A stretch of DNA of 64,000 nucleotides from Gigaspora rosea (Eukaryota; Glomeromycota; Glomeromycetes; Diversisporales; Gigasporaceae): NCBI GenBank assembly GCA_003550325.1, contig QKWP01000779.1, positions 111,775 to 175,774 of the forward strand, read 5' to 3'. The position numbers were made by a program, and so were the translations under genes. The notes below the pieces were generated by a model. It did no database searches and had not been told where the DNA came from. It worked only from the letters and a program-made list of their open reading frames with translations. Shown piece after piece: positions 46,833 through 58,097 of the stretch (its first letter is position 1; every line of letters starts with the position of its first letter).

Positions 46833-47935
46833 TTAAGAACTATCAAATGTTTCGTATACCTTTAATTCAACTTTGGTCTCAAGTTCTGCATTCTTTGTAC
46901 GGTAGGTAGCTACGTTATTTCCTATAATTCTGTTTTCTATTTTATAAACTTTTGATATTCTTCTTTTATAGTTATATCGTCTCTAATGTCTTTCGTCGAT
47001 TGGGTGTCCGTTACTAAGTCTAATTCTTCTTAACGGCTTATTCCAGGGTCATATTGTACATTCGTCCTATTATCTTCGATGGATTTCAATTTCTGGTTAA
47101 GATAGAGGATGTCATCCTTTTCAGTATTAATTCTGCTACATTCATTTTTATCAGAACTATTAATTTCACTTTCTTCCTTCTTAGCACTATCAGCATTCCG
47201 AATTCCAAATTCAAGATTACCAATATTATCTGCTTTAGTAATTTGTGAATTTGTTTCTATTTCAGTTTCTCTATTTAGTTCAGTTTTTAACGATTCTATT
47301 AGTTCTTTAGGTATATCTTTTCAGTATCGATTTCATCTACCGTTTCCTGGAGAAAAGGCTCTAGATCTATTTCTTCTTTAACACTAAGTGAATTACCTTC
47401 AAGAGTATTCTTGCAGGAATTATCAATCGATATTAAACAATTCTCACAGGTAAATATCTTTGGAGTTCTTCTCTGTATCGCTCACAATTTTCATTATAGA
47501 AGTCCATATTCGTCGATTTTTGTTGATCTAAGATTTCTTACCTTTTAGCTCCTATTTCTTGATCTTCCATCTTGTCTTCTTCAAGGTTCTTTTCTATAGA
47601 CTCTTGATTAGGTTCATATATTTCTATTTTAGTCTTTCTGTTTCTTGGTTTATTTAGTTCATTAATACACTTTATCTTTTCTTCTTCAAAATTTTGTCTA
47701 GTATTGTCATTTTCTTCTGGACTTTTTAGGGTGTATCACGATTTCAGAACTTTAGATATGTGGGTCTCTTCTTTCTGGGCTTTGGAGGAACTTTCTGCTT
47801 ACTCTTACGACCTTTGCATTCATAGTCGTCATTGGAGGTTCCTATGCCCGGTAGGTTAATATTTAGGTAGACTATTTCTACTTTTTGAGTTTTTCGGGAG
47901 TCCGTTATATCTTCTAATATATAGTGGCCTACCAT
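46833..47935 (-). pseudogene. Broken coding stretch of the LTR element
   Basis: On the minus strand, lysine- and glutamate-rich pieces can be read in alternating frames, with several stops. The clearest piece, 47935-47744, contains GHYILEDITDSRK and KVPPKPRKKRPTY. No protease or polymerase motif is recognised. Confidence 0.4.
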
Positions 47936-49009
47936 ATTATTGTGGACACTTTTTAAAATTTATATAGAGCTAAATATATAAGATATCAAACTAAAAATTA
48001 AATTATATATTCTTAAAATCTATACCTTTTAAATAAAAAAAATTTTTAAAAATTTTATACTACAGTTTTTAAAATAATTAAGTTTAAGTAAATTTTTAAA
48101 TTTTTGTATTTGATCAGTTTTCTAAATTTTAATATAGTTTTTATAATAAACAGAATTACTAAATATAGTAATAGATAAACTTAAAATTTTTATTAATAAA
48201 CTAGCAATTTTTTTAAAATAAATTTATTTAGTATAACAAAATGTACATATCTTTAAAATTTTATAATTTTTCAAAAAAATTTTAGTCAATTACTATATAT
48301 AGTAATAAAATTACTATATTTGGGGTCAACTAAAGCCATGTACCCACGTGACATTTTCGTGTAAATTAACCAAACGGAGTCGCAAAATTTTGTTTACACG
48401 GATCAGCCTGAAGAAGTCAAAAAACAAAAAAAATGCAAGAACATAAAAACGGCATACTAAACCTATCTTGGGCCATTAATAAAAAATGCCGGGAAGGTAA
48501 TTTTACCTATATTGGTCCTAGCTCTAACCCCAACCCTAATGCTAAACAGACTCTGATACGAATTTTAACTAAAATTTCAAAAAACACGTGGGTACATGGC
48601 TTTAGCCATCCCCTATATTTGGTAATTTATATAATTTTGAATTAAAAATTGCATTTTTATATTTAGAAATAATAACTACCTTAAAATTTTAAAAAATTTT
48701 GGGATTATATGTAATTTGTTATGCTAAATAATTTTTGCTTACTTTTAAAGTTCAATTAGCTTAATAAAAAATTAATTTTTACTATGCGGTTATTTTTTTA
48801 ATTAATTTTGTACAACAATAAAAACTGGTCAAACTTAAAAATCTAAAATTTTACTTAAATTTAATTATTTTAAAAACTGTAGCATAAAATTTTTTAAACT
48901 TTTTTTTATTTAAAAGGTATAGATTTAAAGAATTTATAATTTAATTTTTAGCTTAATATCTTATATATTTAGCTCTGTATAAATTTTTAAAAAGTATTCA
49001 CAATAATAT
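47935..49009. mobile_element. Long-TIR foldback element inside the LTR element
   Basis: The left arm begins ATTATTGTGGACACTTTTTA and the right arm is its diverged complement ending AGTATTCACAATAAT. Complementarity runs for roughly 350 bases each side. The flanks ATAGTGGCCTACCAT and ATAGTAGGCTACTAT resemble each other, compatible with a 9-15 bp duplication as in Mutator-like elements. A MITE (48322-48613) sits at the centre. Confidence 0.75.
48322..48613. mobile_element. 292 bp MITE, GGGGTCAACTAAAGCC, nested
   Basis: The ends GGGGTCAACTAAAGCCATGT and ACATGGCTTTAGCCATCCCC are inverted repeats. TATATTT flanks both sides (48315-48321 and 48614-48620). The core shares ACTAAACCTATCTTGG and AAAAAATGCCGGGAAGGTAA with the copies at 9231 and 26383. 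Confidence 0.9.
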
Positions 49010-49061
49010 AGTAGGCTACTATAAATTCTAAAATTTGTGGAATTTGTTCTTCTTCTAGATA

Positions 49062-49260
49062 TCAGCTTCCATAAGCTTCATTGATTAAGTCTTGCACTTT
49101 GTCAAGTTGTTCTGTAGTAAGGGTCATGAGCAGTGTAGCGCACTTTTCTTCTAATTCTCTAACATCAGGACACATAATAATATGGTGATTTTTCGACCTG
49201 CAATAGGAGCATCTAAACTCTTTTTGAGATCTTTGTTTGTTTCTTTGAGGATTCTGTGGA
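49062..49260 (-). pseudogene. Gag fragment with CCHC zinc knuckle
   Basis: On the minus strand, CSYCRSKNHHIIMC (49211-49170) fits C-x2-C-x4-H-x4-C, the retroviral-type nucleocapsid knuckle. A basic stretch (QRNKQRSQK) precedes it, and an acidic segment with ELEEKCATLLMTL follows up to a stop at 49064-49062. Upstream the frame is broken and then interrupted by the hAT-type element at 49330. In Gag this domain binds RNA during packaging. Confidence 0.7.
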
Positions 49261-49329
49261 AGTTGTTGTAGTCACGATGTGGTTGTCAAAGTTTTGACTT
49301 GTCTTCATGGTTGGTTGACCATTGGTAAT

Positions 49330-50651
49330 CAGTGTTGGCCAAAAATGTGATCATATTATATTTTTTATATAACCACTAGTCATAATGGTTATATAATGAT
49401 AGTCATATAAGTTTTGGTCATATAAATTATGACTTATTTTTATGATCAATATGACCATTAGTCATATGACCAATTATAACCTGGTCATATAACTAGTATA
49501 TAAAATTACTATATTTTAAATATAAATTGCTTTAGTTTGTGACTCAAATTCTTAAAATAATTATATATATTATATTTAGGCTTTAATATATATCTATTTA
49601 GATTAGTATGTATATTATTCTCTATACCATTTGTCATACAAGCAAATTATATACAAGTATGAAATATACAATCATTTTAGTCAATTAATACAAATAGTTA
49701 TGTGGCTTTTAAAGTCTCCAAAAAATAATTAACAATTCAAAAATGCAAGGTTCATGTGCTGCAGTACTAGCAGTTTTATATATAATTTACTCAAAAAAGT
49801 ATATTTAACAAAATTCACAAGATATATATATATATAAAGTAAATGTTGCAAATCATAATGAAATCGAATCATTTGAAATTTAGGAATTTCAATTTAAAAA
49901 TATAAGCTACTAAATCCATCTATACTCTTTTTCTAATAATTCTACCTCTAAATCCTAGCTTAACTATAAAAAAACTAACAAAAAGGCCCAAAAAATTTTA
50001 AAAATCAGACATAAAATAAGTTCAAATTTCATTATATTATAATCTAATTTTATTATAATCTGTTACAAGGATTAGTATATGCACACGTACTTACATTTTA
50101 TGTCACATGAATGTGAGAATAACAGTATAAGTTTCCAAGAGCAAATTAAGGTTGTAAAAATTCTTTTAATATTTTCTCCTAAAAATTTTATGCAGTGAAG
50201 TTCCTATATGTATTTATGTATTTATACCCTGCTTTGCTATATACATTTATCCAATAAGATGCAAGTTTTTGTGTATATACATATACTATTTAATTTACAA
50301 TATAATGATATACTGTACTATATGAAATCTTCAATACTGCAATATTACTCCATTCCTGAAAACAAAATTGTGGCATGACATATACTAATATTTTCTGGTG
50401 ATCTTTTTATTAGACAAAATTTAATTTAGACAAATTGAAAATATAAATTGATAGATAATTTAGAATTTTATACCCTTTTTTCAATCATTATCAAAAAAAA
50501 CTATAATCAATTAGCTAATGTAAATATTGCTTTTTAATTGGTTAATTTTTTTACCTTAGGTCATAAGGTCATAATCCCCTTTTTATGACCAAATAAATTA
50601 TGACTAGTCATAAAGGTCATATAGGTCATAAAAGGTCATAGTCCAATACTG
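49330..50651. mobile_element. 1322 bp hAT-type non-autonomous element inside gag
   Basis: The ends CAGTGTTGGCC and the complement of GTCCAATACTG are flanked by an exact 8 bp duplication, TTGGTAAT (49322-49329 and 50652-50659). Subterminal regions are rich in GGTCATA and TATGACC words, in both directions. There is no transposase frame. Confidence 0.92.
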
Positions 50652-50913
50652 TTGGTAATTGATACATTTTATATATTTTATCTTATATAATTATTTAATA
50701 TTTACTTCTTTGTTTCTAGTCTACCCAGTTGGTAATACTAACTTCATAGGGTTCTTCTAGATTTGGTATATTGGTATAGCTAAGTATAGCTTTCCTTCAC
50801 TATTTTCGACAGTATTTCTTTATTTCTTTACTAATTCAATTATTCTTTCTTTTCGAATTCTTCTATAAAATTATTCTGAGTAGTTGAGCTATATCTCACA
50901 GTCACCACCAAAA

Positions 50914-51490
50914 TGTTATACCCAAAATTAACCTCTTTAAGTAATTTAAGGGACAAGCTTGGCTTTTGCTCAATAAACTATATCTATGGTAATTTGGGTA
51001 GGTTAGTGTGCGTATTTATATGACTTAAATAAGAGGATTTATTAGGCTTTATCGAAAATGCACAACTAAACGTATATGAAGATACGAGAAGTTGCAAGAT
51101 AAGTATTTAATTTAACGTGTATGAAGACACAGTTATATTTTATTTAGATAATATAACTAATACAATTTTCTATCTAAGAATTGGAGAGTTCAAATCTATC
51201 TATATATTTCAAGGGAAACTATTGAAGTCTGAGTTAAGATGAAGGTGAAGACAAAGGCCTTATATACATGATTCAGGGAAAGTATTCTACTGATTCTAGA
51301 CTAACTTTCGTGTCTTTAGATGCTTCTAATAATTAACTAATTAACAAACCATTCACTAGGCCTATCAGCATGTCTATAGATGACGTGGTTTTGTTTTGTT
51401 TTGTTTGACATAGTCATGCAGATTAGTAATTCCTGCGGATATGCATATCGGTATGTCATGTGACATGATCTATAATTTTCCCATGTTACA
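50914..51490 (-). repeat. Right LTR (5' LTR of the element)
   Basis: 577 bp, without the MITE present in its partner. Adjacent interior sequence on the minus strand starts TTTTGGTGGTGACTG, the place for a primer binding site. Confidence 0.9.
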
Positions 51491-51507
51491 GGGTAAATGG
51501 GGACAAA

Positions 51508-51726
51508 TTCCGATAGTCAAATATTTGCAGCAGATGAATAAATATTAGAAGGCAAATAGATATTGATAACATAACAGAAACATATTGGTATACCCTGTAT
51601 CTTACTCTTAGTACTTTCAGCCCTAAGAGGCATACCAATAATTTGCTGTTATGATACCAACATCTATTTGCTCCTGATATTTAACTTTATTCATCTGACA
51701 TACTGATCTACAGCAGACTATCGGGT
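51508..51726. mobile_element. Palindromic MITE, CGATAGTC / GACTATCG ends
   Basis: CGATAGTC then GCAGCAGATGAATAAATAT at the left pairs with TTTATTCATCTG and CAGCAGACTATCG at the right. Central arms are GGTATACC-rich. Confidence 0.65.
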
Positions 51727-51849
51727 AATCAAGGGAATTTTATTTTTGTAATAAATTAGCAGGGATTTATCTTTTGATAGGACAAGCAAGAATTATACAA
51801 TATGAGTAAACTCAGTTTAGTAAATATAATATTTAAAAAGAAAAATTTA

Positions 51850-52105
51850 TTATAAAATGCACCTATGGTGGTTTTGCACTTATTATTATATGCTTTTATT
51901 TTTTTTCCAGATTTCATAAATTTTATATATAAAAAATTTTAACTCAAATTTTTCATGTAAGAGTTAAAAGTATTTAGGATTAAGGTTAGTGTTTAAGAAG
52001 TGTTTTAGGGGCTAGAGTATTTTTACTTAGGCACCGCACCCTAATTAATTATCTAATTTTGAGATAATGTTGCATAGGTGATAAAACACCATAGGTGCGG
52101 TTTAG
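51850..52105. mobile_element. Probable MITE, GCACCTATGGTG ends
   Basis: AAAATGCACCTATGGTGGTT at 51855 is complemented by AACACCATAGGTGCGGTTT at 52086. A weaker second pair lies inside. Ends are uncertain. Confidence 0.5.
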
Positions 52106-52740
52106 TAAAAGTGAAAAGAAAAATATAATAATATAACTAATTCAGTAATTATGATTATTATTGGTGAATGAATTTAACAAGATATGTACTGTATGCACTT
52201 GATTTTTATGGAGCACTAGGTGAGGAATTGTTGCGAAAATGATGTCAGAAGAATAATTATCGAAAAAAGAATATGTCAAGAAAAGATTTGTCAGGCAAAT
52301 GATAGAAATAATATAAAGTCTTTACAAATTAAATAAAGTTAAAAACTATTTATATAGCCACTTTATATTTTTTATTTACTATATCAATAAAACAAAATTA
52401 AATATATGAACTTAATACAAGTTTTTTATAAAAGTAAAATATTATAAAAAAAACTAAAACAAAATAATTAAGTGATAAGAGCAAAATAGAACTAATTATA
52501 GCAACATTTTATTATCACAAACCTAATCACTGATTAAAGAGTAAAAATATTAGATTGTAAATTATTTCCCTTCTAACTAAGAACACATCGAGGATTGAAA
52601 TTATTTTTATAAAAAACTATTATTTTTTTTCTTTTATATTCCAAATATTTTATTTCAAAATATAGGATACGAATTAATGAACATGCCAAAAAAATTTATA
52701 AATAAAATGAACAGATACACTTTCACAATTTAATGATTGT
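52106..52740. other. AT-rich 3' flank of the secreted-peptide gene
   Basis: No gene recognised. AGAAAARATTTGTCAGGCAA-like words lie at 52250-52310. Confidence 0.4.
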
Positions 52741-52965
52741 TTAAGTACTACTGCAATTTCCACAACTGATAGCCGTGTAAGTGGGAGCCACTAGAGTTAC
52801 AGTGCAGGAAGGTGAAAGAACGGTTGACATAGTGCCACTTGTCCTGACAGCAGAAACACACTGGGCTTGACGCTTTAAGGGATTTTCTTGTGAACCGAGA
52901 GCAGACAAGGAGAAAGCAAAGAACAAAACCAAAATAGTGAGAAGTGTAAGAAATTTTGAAGACAT
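52741..52965 (-). CDS. Small secreted Cys-containing protein (74 aa), effector-like
   Basis: The open frame could extend further upstream, but the ATG at 52965 places a classical signal peptide at the N-terminus: MSSK, then a 16-residue hydrophobic core (FLTLLTILVLFFAFSL) and an SALG-S cleavage region near residue 24. A Lys-Arg pair at 31-32 follows, a site of the Kex2 type that would release a mature peptide of about 42 residues starting QAQC. Four cysteines at 36, 54, 68 and 71 could form two disulfides. The mature part is rich in Thr and Ser. A TATATATATA stretch lies about 50 bases upstream on the minus strand. The family is not recognised. Small secreted proteins of this build are candidate effectors in plant-associated fungi, which is inference here. 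No intron is needed. Confidence 0.72.
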   Translation of the reverse strand: MSSKFLTLLTILVLFFAFSLSALGSQENPLKRQAQCVSAVRTSGTMSTVLSPSCTVTLVAPTYTAISCGNCSST

Positions 52966-53152
52966 TACTAGTATTTTAAAATAAATTAAGTTTAAAAACA
53001 CTGTGTAAGTTATATATATAGTTCGCTTCTTATTGATCTTAAAAATTTCAGAAAAGAGATTATTTTGTATTTTTATAAGCAAGTCGGTAATGTAATAATA
53101 ATATTAATGAGAATATTAATTTATTTATTTTTCATTGACGGAATGGCGTTGT

Positions 53153-53479
53153 GTGGCCTGATTTCAATAGAAACAGCCCATTTTTACATATTGAGTTTAA
53201 TCGTTTGTTTTGATTTTCGGACTGATCCGGGATTAATCAAATTTCACAATTTTTATTGGTTAAAGGTAAACAGGTGACTATCGGGTAATCTCGTGATATG
53301 TTGGCTCTACGCAGCCTCGTGTAATTTTTCTTTTACATTATCTTGATTTTTTATTATGCAAATCGACTTTCATTTATAATTGAAAAATGTCAATCATGCC
53401 AAAATTTATATGAATCTAATAAAAACTCAATTTTCAAAAAATTGTAAAAATGGGCTGTTTCTATTGAAATCACCCCATA
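53153..53479. mobile_element. MITE with GATTTCAATAGAAACAGCCC ends
   Basis: TGATTTCAATAGAAACAGCC and CATTTTTAC at the left are complemented exactly by GGCTGTTTCTATTGAAATCA at the right. The outermost bases differ (GGCC against GGGG). Confidence 0.88.
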
Positions 53480-54640
53480 TATCTTCTAAATTGTATAGTA
53501 TTAGTGTAGCAATATACGTATAGAAAATAACAAAATTGTATTTTTTTTTTTTAATTCATTGTCTCATTATGGTCTCATGACGGGAGTTTACGTGTTATTA
53601 GCGTTAATCACAAATTTTATGTCTTATTAGATTTCTTCTTGATCTTGTCATTCCCCAAAAATTTTAAAAAGATAGAAACAATTTGTAACAAGCTTTTGTC
53701 ATGACATTATGTTTATATATATATATTTTTTTTTTTGAGACTTTTTTTTTGGTCATTAAAATTATAAAATCTGATCAAAGATCTCTTAAGTTATAATTCT
53801 TTTGTAAGATATTAAACCGTCAATTGATGTGTACGTCACTAATAAGTACCATAGATTTAAAAAAAATTACATATTGACTTACGTCTAACCGATTAATAAT
53901 CAGCCATTGTGCATATTTAGTTATATTGATTTCGATATGCGTTATATCCTCAAAATGAAAATCTCGATCAGGAAATATTCTATAAATTTTAGGATACAAA
54001 TAAAATTAGCCAATATGAAAAACACACTCGCCAAGGAAATGATTGAAACATCTCCTAATGGTAAATCTCGTCGTTCCAGGGAATAAATATTACACATTGA
54101 CAAAATGCAGTCTATCGAATTTTTTGTTATGTAAGTATATGTATACTTATATGGCTTGTTTATTTCTTGGCAAAACTTTGTTATATAAAGTATGTGCATA
54201 CTTGATATGGTCTGATTATTTCCGGAAAATACTTTAGAGATACAAAGATTTAAGTACATTTCAGAGGAAAATTTAATTATATTTCAGTATTTAGGTAACT
54301 CAACCCAATGTTACAAACAATACGGGTTTATCCGATCGACTCTAGTAACATAAGAATTGTAGATTATCTGACCGGTGCATTTCCCACGATCCTAAAGGAC
54401 GCTTTTCAAATTAATTTTCTTAGTTTTTATAAGCTTCCGCTGAAAATAATAATATTCCCGAGATTCAATGTTGAATATAATTTTATAGTATAATATCTAT
54501 TATTATATATTAGATTTTTTTTGTTGGTTGATTAAACAATATAAACTAGGTTTTTTAAAAAAAAGTATTCTCATAAAGTTTGAACAAAGTAATTGTTGAT
54601 TTCCGATATTCAAAGCTATTTGTAGCTTATAAGATACTGT
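53480..54640. other. Intergenic sequence
   Basis: Poly-T and TATATA runs lie at 53540 and 53715. Two related 55 bp blocks with TATACTTATATGG and GCATACTTGATATGG lie at 54128-54225. A minus-strand open frame (54259-53942) is hydrophobic but not recognisable. Confidence 0.4.
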
Positions 54641-54641
54641 A

Positions 54642-54750
54642 TAGAGATGCTGGTGATGTTAGTTTCACAAATTTCACCAATTCAACACCAGTTTCACCAA
54701 TAGTGGTGAAACTATTTCTCCATTCTAATTTTGTTTCACCAGCATCTTTA
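54642..54750. repeat. 109 bp hairpin with GGTGAAAC words
   Basis: TAGAGATGCTGGTGA and TCACCAGCATCTTTA are the ends. The interior contains TTTCACCAAT and GTGGTGAAAC in both orientations. Confidence 0.8.
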
Positions 54751-55419
54751 GTACTGCATATAAGTAGAACGTAGAACACTTATTAAAAGTAGAAAATGAG
54801 ATACCATTAAAAAACCAATTTGATTATAATATATAGGAATAACGGTCTTTTTAGTTTGCTAAATTAGAAATTTTTTCTATTATTTCTTAAATTTTAAATA
54901 ATTTATTATTGTAAAAAAATACGTGGGAGTAGATTTCATTAAGACGCAGCAATATTAATTCATAGAATTCATCATATATAACAGAGTTAGTCATCTGTCA
55001 GTAATAATAATAATAACTATGCCTTTGTGCTACTTTAGCCATTGAATCACAACCCTACGTCTAATACTATGAGCTATAATGTGTCTGCTTTTAGTGGTCT
55101 GATTAATTGATTCCAAGCATAAGAGCCAATTTAAATTTCTAAGACTACACATTTAATATTATCCGATTAATATTTATTTAAACAGAATAAAAAGTTTTGC
55201 TGAGGAGTAGTATTAGACATGGCAAAATTTGAGATTAGAATCGTCTGTTTTAAAAATGTAATATTTATATATGCACTGTACATACGTACGAACGTAATAC
55301 ATTTATAAACAATTTCTCATTTTCAGTTATTTTTTTTCTTTTTATTTGGAAATCCTGCATAAATTCTATAACGTTGGCCATAAATTTAGATTATATGCTA
55401 TGAGATATTTGTATCAAAG

Positions 55420-56340
55420 CCATTCAAAAATGAAATCACAAAAAATCAATGGCAAGAATTGATAAATATAAAGTTTATACCTGTTGACTTGGAATTTCCA
55501 TACCCATATACAGAAAAAGCTAAAAAAAAAAAAAAACTTCAACAGGATTCGAATCATTTGTTTCATTACATTGCCAAGCTTCTAAACACATTGCTGGACT
55601 CTCTATTTAATAAATCTATAGATCCACTCCTGAATTCAATATATGAAACTGGTCAACCAACAATTGCCGAGATTGTAAATAATTTAAAAATTATAGCTTA
55701 TATCCCAATCATCAAGTGATTCTTGAAATTCACCTAACGGAGTTAGAACATGTTTAGAAATATTAAAAGGGACAATTACTATACGTTTTAGTTGAAAATT
55801 CAAATGAAGCAAAAAGTTTCATGGTAAATAATTTACAGAAAGACATCAAGTTATTCTTAAATAATGATGATAATACTTTTAATTCCAATAATTGGGTGAC
55901 AGGACAAGATATAGTTTTTTAAGTAGAAGATGATGTTATTGTCGAATTACATAAGTTCATCCGTTTCTAAAGATTATAAAAAATTATTAAACGCCTTGGG
56001 TGCATTAGAAAAAGTTAATAATTTTAAGTTAAAGTAAGAAAATTCACAAAAAGATGAATTGTTTAAAAACTTGTTGGGAAGTTATAAGCATTTTTATAAA
56101 AAGTGGATATCTTTAGCTGTCCTGCACTGTATAAATTAGAATTTGATTTTTCTGATTCATTGTTTCATAAAAATTAGGAAAATGTAATTAAGAATTATCT
56201 ATTATTAACAATACTTGACAATTCTAAATACAAAATCTCTGATTCAGAAAATATATTATTTTGCATTTACGCCTAAGAGTTTGTACATTAAGTGATAGAT
56301 AAGGAATCATAATTAATATTTTAAAGTACTTGAGAAGAAA
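55420..56340 (+). pseudogene. Degenerate protein-coding remnant, unknown family
   Basis: Coding-like peptides can be followed across frames. NQWQELINIKFIPVDLEFPY then LFNKSIDPLLNSIYETGQPT runs up to a stop at 55719. After a shift come SNEAKSFMVNNLQKDIKLFL, WVTGQDIVF, VEDDVIVELHKF and, further on, CPALYKLEFDFSDSLFHKN. An A11 run at about 55520 codes for a lysine run that may itself be a slip. At least four stops or shifts interrupt it. The family is not named here; it reads like a lineage-specific cytosolic protein. No intact start is evident. Confidence 0.5.
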
Positions 56341-56349
56341 TTAAAGACC

Positions 56350-57411
56350 CAATTATAATAGTTTTAATTTTTTAGTTTCAATCGTATTATATACTAGCAT
56401 AATAGTAATCTGTAAATGATCCTAATTATTATACAAAGATTAAAACTTTAAAATAATTATTTGTATTATAAGCAAATTTTAAAAGGCCAATATAAGATTG
56501 GTCCTAACATGGGATCAATTAGTTTTTTTATAATTAAATACTAATTGATTTTATATCAAAGCCAATCTTATATTGGTCTCTTGCAATATATAATAACTAG
56601 TCTTTTTGAATCCAGATCTTTATTAAAATGCAAGTGACTGATCTGATGCTATTTTAAAAAAGTCCTGTCTTATCAGTATTAAACACATTATTCAATATAT
56701 AATTTTGATTAATTTATATAATTTCCCCCTATATTCTGGAAGCAAAAATAGTAGTGCTCTATTGGCTTTTTTATATAGGCAAAATTTTCTAAAATTATTA
56801 TTTGTTTAAATTTATAAATCTAATTTTAAAGCATTATTATCCAAGTTCAAGGCTTTTGCAAAAATAGATGCCTTTTCTTTAATTATTAATTCTGTTAGAA
56901 TCATTTTGCTATTAATAACTAGAGTCTTATTGAATTCAATAAAAAATATTTGATTTTTTTATACTAAAAATCACTGGATTTAATTGGTTTTCTGTAACTG
57001 CTAATTATTTTTACTTATTTTTTAATATTTAGAAATTGTGAACTGATTCAAATTTAAACTAGAAACTTGTAAATTGAAATAGTCTGCAATATCAATTTGT
57101 CTTTTGTTAGAATTCTTTTTAATACAGTGTGGGACAGTATGAAACATTCAATCTATACTATAAGGCACCAATTTTGGGAGATTATATAATTATTTTGATG
57201 CAATTGATTCTAATTGGTTAAATAAATCTATATCTTTTTATTTTTTTTATACTATCAGTATTAAATTGCCCTCTTTAAAAGCAAAATTAGTAGTAATAAA
57301 CAAAGGTCTATAATTAGTGCCTTTGAATGCTTTTGCCATTGTATCCATATCTTCTTTTTTAGGAAGAAAGGGAGTTTTAATTATTGCTAATTTTTTCTTT
57401 GAAGTGTTTGT
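56350..57411 (-). pseudogene. Degenerate protein-coding remnant, minus strand
   Basis: From the ATG at 57411 the minus strand reads MTNTSKKKLAIIKTPFLPKK, then DTMAKAFKG, then PLFITTNFAFKEGNLILIV before a stop. Later pieces in shifted frames include LFNQLESIASK, ADYFNLQVSSLNLNQF, EKASIFAKALNLDNNA and RALLFLLPEYRGKLYKL. The repeated LNL and AKAF motifs suggest one ancestral protein broken by several stops. The function is unknown. Fragments of this kind are often accessory proteins of mobile elements in such genomes, but nothing here proves it. Confidence 0.45.
56485..56577. repeat. 93 bp hairpin, GGCCAATATAAGATTGG arms
   Basis: GGCCAATATAAGATTGG at the left and CCAATCTTATATTGG at the right, with an inner ATCAATTAGT and ACTAATTGAT pair. 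Confidence 0.85.
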
Positions 57412-57460
57412 CATAATTTTTTAATATTTTTTCTCAAAACTAAATTTAAAAGGACGTAAT

Positions 57461-57905
57461 TAGGGTTGTAAAAAATATTATACAGTATAATAACATTGGT
57501 TAATATACCGTATAATAACTGTTATTATACCATCAATTTTTGGTATAATTGGTATAATACTGGTATAATATAAATTAACCAATAAAATTTAATTATATTA
57601 ATTAATAATACTAACTGGTAATAATTTAAAGAACCTAATGATCTCTTATAGAAGCTAATATGTAGTAAATAAGATACTAGAACTGATCAAGAAACAAATT
57701 TTAAGGAAACTAATTGTGATAACAGTGATAACAATGAATTTTTTGTGGGAATTGACAGCCAGTGAAATGTAAAATCTAATAATATTATATGAAAATAAAT
57801 TCTAATTTAAATCACGTATTATTATCCGTTATTATACCGTTATTATACCGTATAATAACCAGTTATTATACCAAAAATATATTATACCGTATAATTACAT
57901 CCCTA
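57461..57905. mobile_element. 445 bp hAT-type MITE
   Basis: The ends TAGGGTTGTAAAAAATATTA and the complement of TATAATTACATCCCTA are flanked by an exact 8 bp duplication, GACGTAAT (57453-57460 and 57906-57913). Subterminal regions are built of GGTATAAT, ATTATACC and CCGTATAATAAC words. Confidence 0.93.
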
Positions 57906-57913
57906 GACGTAAT

Positions 57914-58080
57914 ATTTTGAAATAATTTACAAAAGGTAAAAAAACTGTAATATTACATAAAATATTTCGAAACCTTGCAAAATATACAAATTATGAAATA
58001 TTATATAAGATATTTCGAAATTTCTTATATAATATTTCGAATATTTTAAAAATATTAAATATATTGAAAAATACAAGTGA
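57914..58080. repeat. AATATTTCGAAATATT-rich stretch
   Basis: TATTTCGAA-type palindromic words recur about six times. The same word recurs at 59090-59180 and 63640-63720. Confidence 0.6.
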
Positions 58081-58097
58081 TGAATTATTAAACTAAC

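Larger units (their letters stand above)
44593..51490 (-). mobile_element. Degenerate Ty3/Gypsy-type LTR retrotransposon (minus strand)
   Basis: Two direct LTRs, 44593-45436 and 50914-51490, begin TGTYATACCC and end CATGTTACA on the + strand. GGGT lies just outside both ends, a 4 bp target duplication. A pyrimidine run (ATTTCTTCCTGCTT) follows the left LTR, and this is the polypurine tract of a minus-strand element. TGGTGGTGACTGTGAG on the minus strand next to the right LTR is a candidate primer binding site. The interior keeps a CCHC knuckle and an integrase C-terminal remnant, but no reverse transcriptase was found. It contains insertions at 45140, 47935, 48322 (nested) and 49330. Confidence 0.85.

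Noticed and set aside
53942-54259. 105-codon minus-strand hydrophobic frame
   Set aside because: The hydrophobic character comes from AT-rich codons. Part of it covers a local direct repeat, and no family or exon partner was seen.
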